A DNA stretch of 43,530 nt, from assembly GCA_017525505.1 (NCBI GenBank), contig JAFXSR010000033.1, positions 1 through 43,530 on the forward strand. Direction: 5' to 3'. The notes beneath the pieces are model-generated. The model was given only the letters and a program-made list of their open reading frames with translations. It ran no database searches and was not told the origin of the DNA. The translations under genes were made by a program, and so were the position numbers. Position 1 is the first letter of the stretch, and each line of letters starts with the position of its first letter. Below are positions 41,527 to 43,530 of this stretch, piece after piece. Source of the DNA: Bacteroidales bacterium (GTDB lineage: Bacteria > Bacteroidota > Bacteroidia > Bacteroidales > WCHB1-69).

Positions 41527-41566
41527 TGTTAAGACGTTAAGGCGTTGAGACGTTAAGATATTAAGG
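41527..41566. repeat. Octamer array, CGTTAAGR type, 5 units
   Basis: TGTTAAGA, CGTTAAGG, CGTTGAGA, CGTTAAGA, TATTAAGG in unbroken 8-base register between the divergent aroB and four-helix-bundle genes, 20 bases upstream of the aroB start. Confidence 0.8.
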
Positions 41567-41610
41567 AGAAAAAAATCACTATAACTATATATAATAAAAA
41601 ATAATTTTAT

Positions 41611-41619
41611 TATTTTTGC
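41611..41619 (+). promoter_or_regulatory. -7 box of the four-helix-bundle gene
   Basis: TATTTTTGC, 26 bases before the ATG at 41646, in an AT-rich leader. Confidence 0.55.
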
Positions 41620-41645
41620 AAAATAAATTTATATAATATTACACT

Positions 41646-42020
41646 ATGAAACATTATTATAGTTTTGAGAATCTTGATGTATGGAAGGTCAGCAAACAAT
41701 TGGTGATACAGATTTATACATTGATTGAAAAATTTCCAAAAGTAGAAAGATATGCATTGTGTGATCAATTGAGAAGAGCTTGTGTATCTATTCCATCAAA
41801 TATTGCAGAAGGAAGTGGCAGGATATCTTTAAAAGAAAAAGTACACTTTATAAGTATAGCATACAGCTCATTAATGGAAGTTTACTGTCAGCTACAGATA
41901 GCAGAAGAATTACAGTATATACAAAAAGATAGTTTGCAGGAGATATATGATCTTATTTATAAGAATAGTTTTTTGATGACAAAATATCGTGAATATTTAA
42001 TGAAACAAAGTGAAGAATAG
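41646..42020 (+). CDS. Four-helix-bundle protein (23S rRNA intervening-sequence family)
   Basis: 124 residues, the usual length. Family signature at the start (FENLDVWKVSKQLVIQIYTL), the conserved core DQLRRACVSIPSNIAEGSGR, and the later helices FISIAYSSLMEVYCQLQIAE and LIYKNSFLMTKYREYL. The family was first found in insertions within 23S rRNA genes, but most Bacteroidetes copies, like this one, are free-standing next to repeats; the pentameric bundle has no established function. It is more AT-rich than its neighbours and flanked on both sides by octamer arrays, which fits a mobile or repeat-associated gene. Confidence 0.9.
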   Translation: MKHYYSFENLDVWKVSKQLVIQIYTLIEKFPKVERYALCDQLRRACVSIPSNIAEGSGRISLKEKVHFISIAYSSLMEVYCQLQIAEELQYIQKDSLQEIYDLIYKNSFLMTKYREYLMKQSEE

Positions 42021-42025
42021 AAAAG

Positions 42026-42132
42026 CGTGAAGACATTAATGAACACACTAACGCCTCCACGCCTCCACGTCTTAACGTCTACACGCCTTCACGCCTTCTC
42101 GAACGAGCAAAGCGAGTGTCTCCACGCCTTCA
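42026..42132. repeat. Octamer array, long inverted-type run, between the bundle gene and ackA
   Basis: CGTGAAGA at 42026, then from 42052 six octamers in register (CGCCTCCA twice, CGTCTTAA, CGTCTACA, CGCCTTCA, CGCCTTCT), a reversed core CGAACGAGCAAAGCGAG with TGTCTCCA (42100-42124), and CGCCTTCA. It ends 2 bases from the ackA stop codon. Confidence 0.8.
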
Positions 42133-42134
42133 CG

Positions 42135-43334
42135 CTACTTCACGAGATTATACGTATCCGTGGCAATCACTAACTCCTCGTTGGTGGTGACGGAAACGAG
42201 TTTCACGCGGGAGTCGGGAGTGGAGATGATACCATCCTGACCGGCCAGTCTCTCGTTTTCGGCTTTGTCGAGGGTGCAGCCCAGGAATTCAAGTCCTTGG
42301 CAGATGGCTTCGCGCTGGAACCAGGCATTCTCGCCAATACCACCGGTGAAGAGGATGACATCCACACCCCCCATAGCGGCGGCGTAAGCGCCGATATATT
42401 TCTTCACTCTATAAGCGAACATGTCGAAAGCGTATTTTGAACGCTCGTCACCGCTGTCCTTGCCGGCGCGGATGTCGCGCATGTCAACGCTCTTGCCAGA
42501 GATGCCCAGCAAACCGGATTTCTTGTTGATCAGGGTGTTCATGGCTTTGAAATCCATGTGCTCTTTTTCAGCGATATACAGCAAGGCGCCAAGGTCAAGG
42601 TCACCGCAACGGGTACCCATCACCAGACCTTCAACGGGGGTGAAGCCCATGGAAGTATCGACGGACTTGCCGTTCTTGATGGCGCAGATGGAAGCGCCGT
42701 TACCCAGGTGGCAGCTGATGATTTTGGAGTTGTTGTAATCAACACCGGCGATTTCGGCGGCTTTCGGGCCTACATATTTGTGGCTGGTGCCGTGGAAACC
42801 GTAGCGTCTTACCTTGTTGTTGGCATAGTATTCGTAAGGGATGGCATACAGATAGGCCTCTGCCGGCATGGTCTGGTGGAAAGAGGTGTCGAACACACCC
42901 ACATGCTTCACGTTCGGCAGCAGTTTCTGCATCACCTTGATGCCGGTTAAGCTGGCGGGGTTGTGCAACGGTGCCAATTCGCACAATTTGGTGATTTCTT
43001 CAATCTCTTTTTCTCCCAAAATCATGCTCTTGGTGAAATATTCACCACCATGGGCCACACGATGACCTACCGCGCCAATCTCGTTCAGGTTGCTGATGAC
43101 TCCATGAACCGGGTCGGTCAGGGCTTTCAGCACCAGGTTGATACCCACCTCATGAGTCGGTATGGGGGTCTGAGTGTAATACTTGTCTTTGCCGACGGGT
43201 TTGTGGGTGAACTCACCCATTTCCAAACCGACACGTTCTACCAAACCTTTGGCTTTTAATTCGGCGTTGTTGGCCATGTCAATCAATTGATATTTAATTG
43301 ACGAGCTTCCGCAATTGAGGACTAATACTTTCAT
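42135..43334 (-). CDS. ackA: Acetate kinase
   Basis: 399 residues, normal length. Makes acetate and ATP from acetyl phosphate and ADP, the energy-yielding end of fermentation. Motifs: VLVLNCGSSSIKYQLIDM at the N-terminus (ASKHA phosphate 1), GAVGHRVAHGGEYF, VGVFDTSFHQTMPAEAYLYA, YGFHGTSHKYVGPKAA, ISCHLGNGASICAIKNG, GLVMGTRCGDLDLGALLYIA and VILFTGGIGENAWFQREAIC. The last codons of a probable pta lie 163 bases upstream on the same strand, the usual pair. The entire gap between them is an octamer-type element, so whether ackA is read from a pta transcript or its own promoter is unclear. Confidence 0.97.
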   Translation of the reverse strand: MKVLVLNCGSSSIKYQLIDMANNAELKAKGLVERVGLEMGEFTHKPVGKDKYYTQTPIPTHEVGINLVLKALTDPVHGVISNLNEIGAVGHRVAHGGEYFTKSMILGEKEIEEITKLCELAPLHNPASLTGIKVMQKLLPNVKHVGVFDTSFHQTMPAEAYLYAIPYEYYANNKVRRYGFHGTSHKYVGPKAAEIAGVDYNNSKIISCHLGNGASICAIKNGKSVDTSMGFTPVEGLVMGTRCGDLDLGALLYIAEKEHMDFKAMNTLINKKSGLLGISGKSVDMRDIRAGKDSGDERSKYAFDMFAYRVKKYIGAYAAAMGGVDVILFTGGIGENAWFQREAICQGLEFLGCTLDKAENERLAGQDGIISTPDSRVKLVSVTTNEELVIATDTYNLVK

Positions 43335-43497
43335 GTTTATTTGTTGAATTGTTTATTTGTTGAATTGTTTATTCGTTTATACGTTAAGGCGTTAAGTCAT
43401 TCGCTGCGCTCATTCGTTAAGACGTTAAGACGATATTTTGTTTTTCGCCTCCACGTTTTTACGCCTCCACGAACGAGCGAAGCGAGTGTCTCCACGT
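43335..43497. repeat. Octamer element filling the pta-ackA gap
   Basis: Starting directly at the ackA start codon: GTTTATTT, GTTGAATT, GTTTATTT, GTTGAATT, GTTTATTC, GTTTATAC, GTTAAGGC, GTTAAGTC, continuing in 8-base register through the core (43398-43414) to two CGTTAAGA units. After a T-rich spacer come CGCCTCCA, CGTTTTTA, CGCCTCCA, a reversed core (43470-43486) and TGTCTCCA. It abuts the stop codon of the upstream gene. Confidence 0.8.
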
Positions 43498-43530
43498 TTA
43501 TTTTCCGATAATCTCCTCCAGCTCCTTCGG
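43498..43530 (-). CDS. C-terminal end of a gene, probably phosphate acetyltransferase (partial)
   Basis: The last ten codons and stop (PKELEEIIGK) of a minus-strand gene that continues beyond the window. The helical end carries no family-specific motif. Its place directly upstream of ackA on the same strand suggests pta, the enzyme making acetyl phosphate from acetyl-CoA; this is context only. Confidence 0.45.
   Translation of the reverse strand, partial: PKELEEIIGK

Noticed and set aside
41527..41566. Iterons of a replication origin or operator
   Set aside because: The same word family occurs in many unrelated gaps of this window and no replication gene is near.
43374..43497. Invertible promoter (phase switch) using the inverted cores
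   Set aside because: The inverted cores are imperfect, no promoter box lies between them, and no recombinase gene is in the window.

Overview
The window looks like a chromosomal piece of an uncultured or gut-type Bacteroidales bacterium. Evidence: repeated Bacteroidetes-type -7 promoter boxes (TAnnTTTG) just before start codons; a type IX secretion (T9SS) C-terminal sorting domain; the porG-uppS-bamA-ompH gene order known from Porphyromonas; a FISUMP lipoprotein; and DUF5686, DUF6089 and DUF4301 families. All assignments come from reading the sequence; no database search was run.

Left third (1-13500), accessory. After a truncated secreted protein and a FISUMP lipoprotein comes a minus-strand toxin-like locus. 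In transcription order it holds a small lipoprotein, a short YD-motif protein with a T9SS sorting domain, a 2001-residue RHS/SpvB protein with a variable C-terminus, a secreted 285-residue protein, and a train of AT-rich genes (136, 234, 274, 36 and 161 residues) that look like accumulated immunity genes. Three copies of the 3' end of a WapI-like immunity gene, one intact and two decayed, mark the cassette joints. A divergent gene encodes an unusual membrane-anchored LytTR protein with an extra C-terminal winged helix, a natural candidate regulator.

Middle (13700-23600), housekeeping on the minus strand: a probable operon of a universal stress protein, a C69 dipeptidase, an RsuA/RluB-type pseudouridine synthase and purL, plus comEC. 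A plus-strand hicB-hicA toxin-antitoxin pair follows, whose hicB appears shifted by -1 at an A6 run.

Right half (23600-43530), plus-strand gcvP and DUF5686, then an envelope-biogenesis cluster (porG, uppS, bamA, three Skp/OmpH paralogues). After it come a cysteine desulfidase-like enzyme, a MalY/PatB aminotransferase, a HAD phosphatase, a DUF4301 protein, aroB, a four-helix-bundle protein, ackA and the last codons of a probable pta.

The most unusual non-coding signal is a set of intergenic arrays built on a strict 8-nt period with different octamers (CGTTAAGR, ATGTGCTA, GGTTAGAA, GTTTATTT/GTTGAATT). Several carry inverted copies of a 17-nt core and reach into the last codons of purL, aroB and probably pta. 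Two further intergenic regions carry arrays of small hairpins whose stems differ in sequence but stay complementary.
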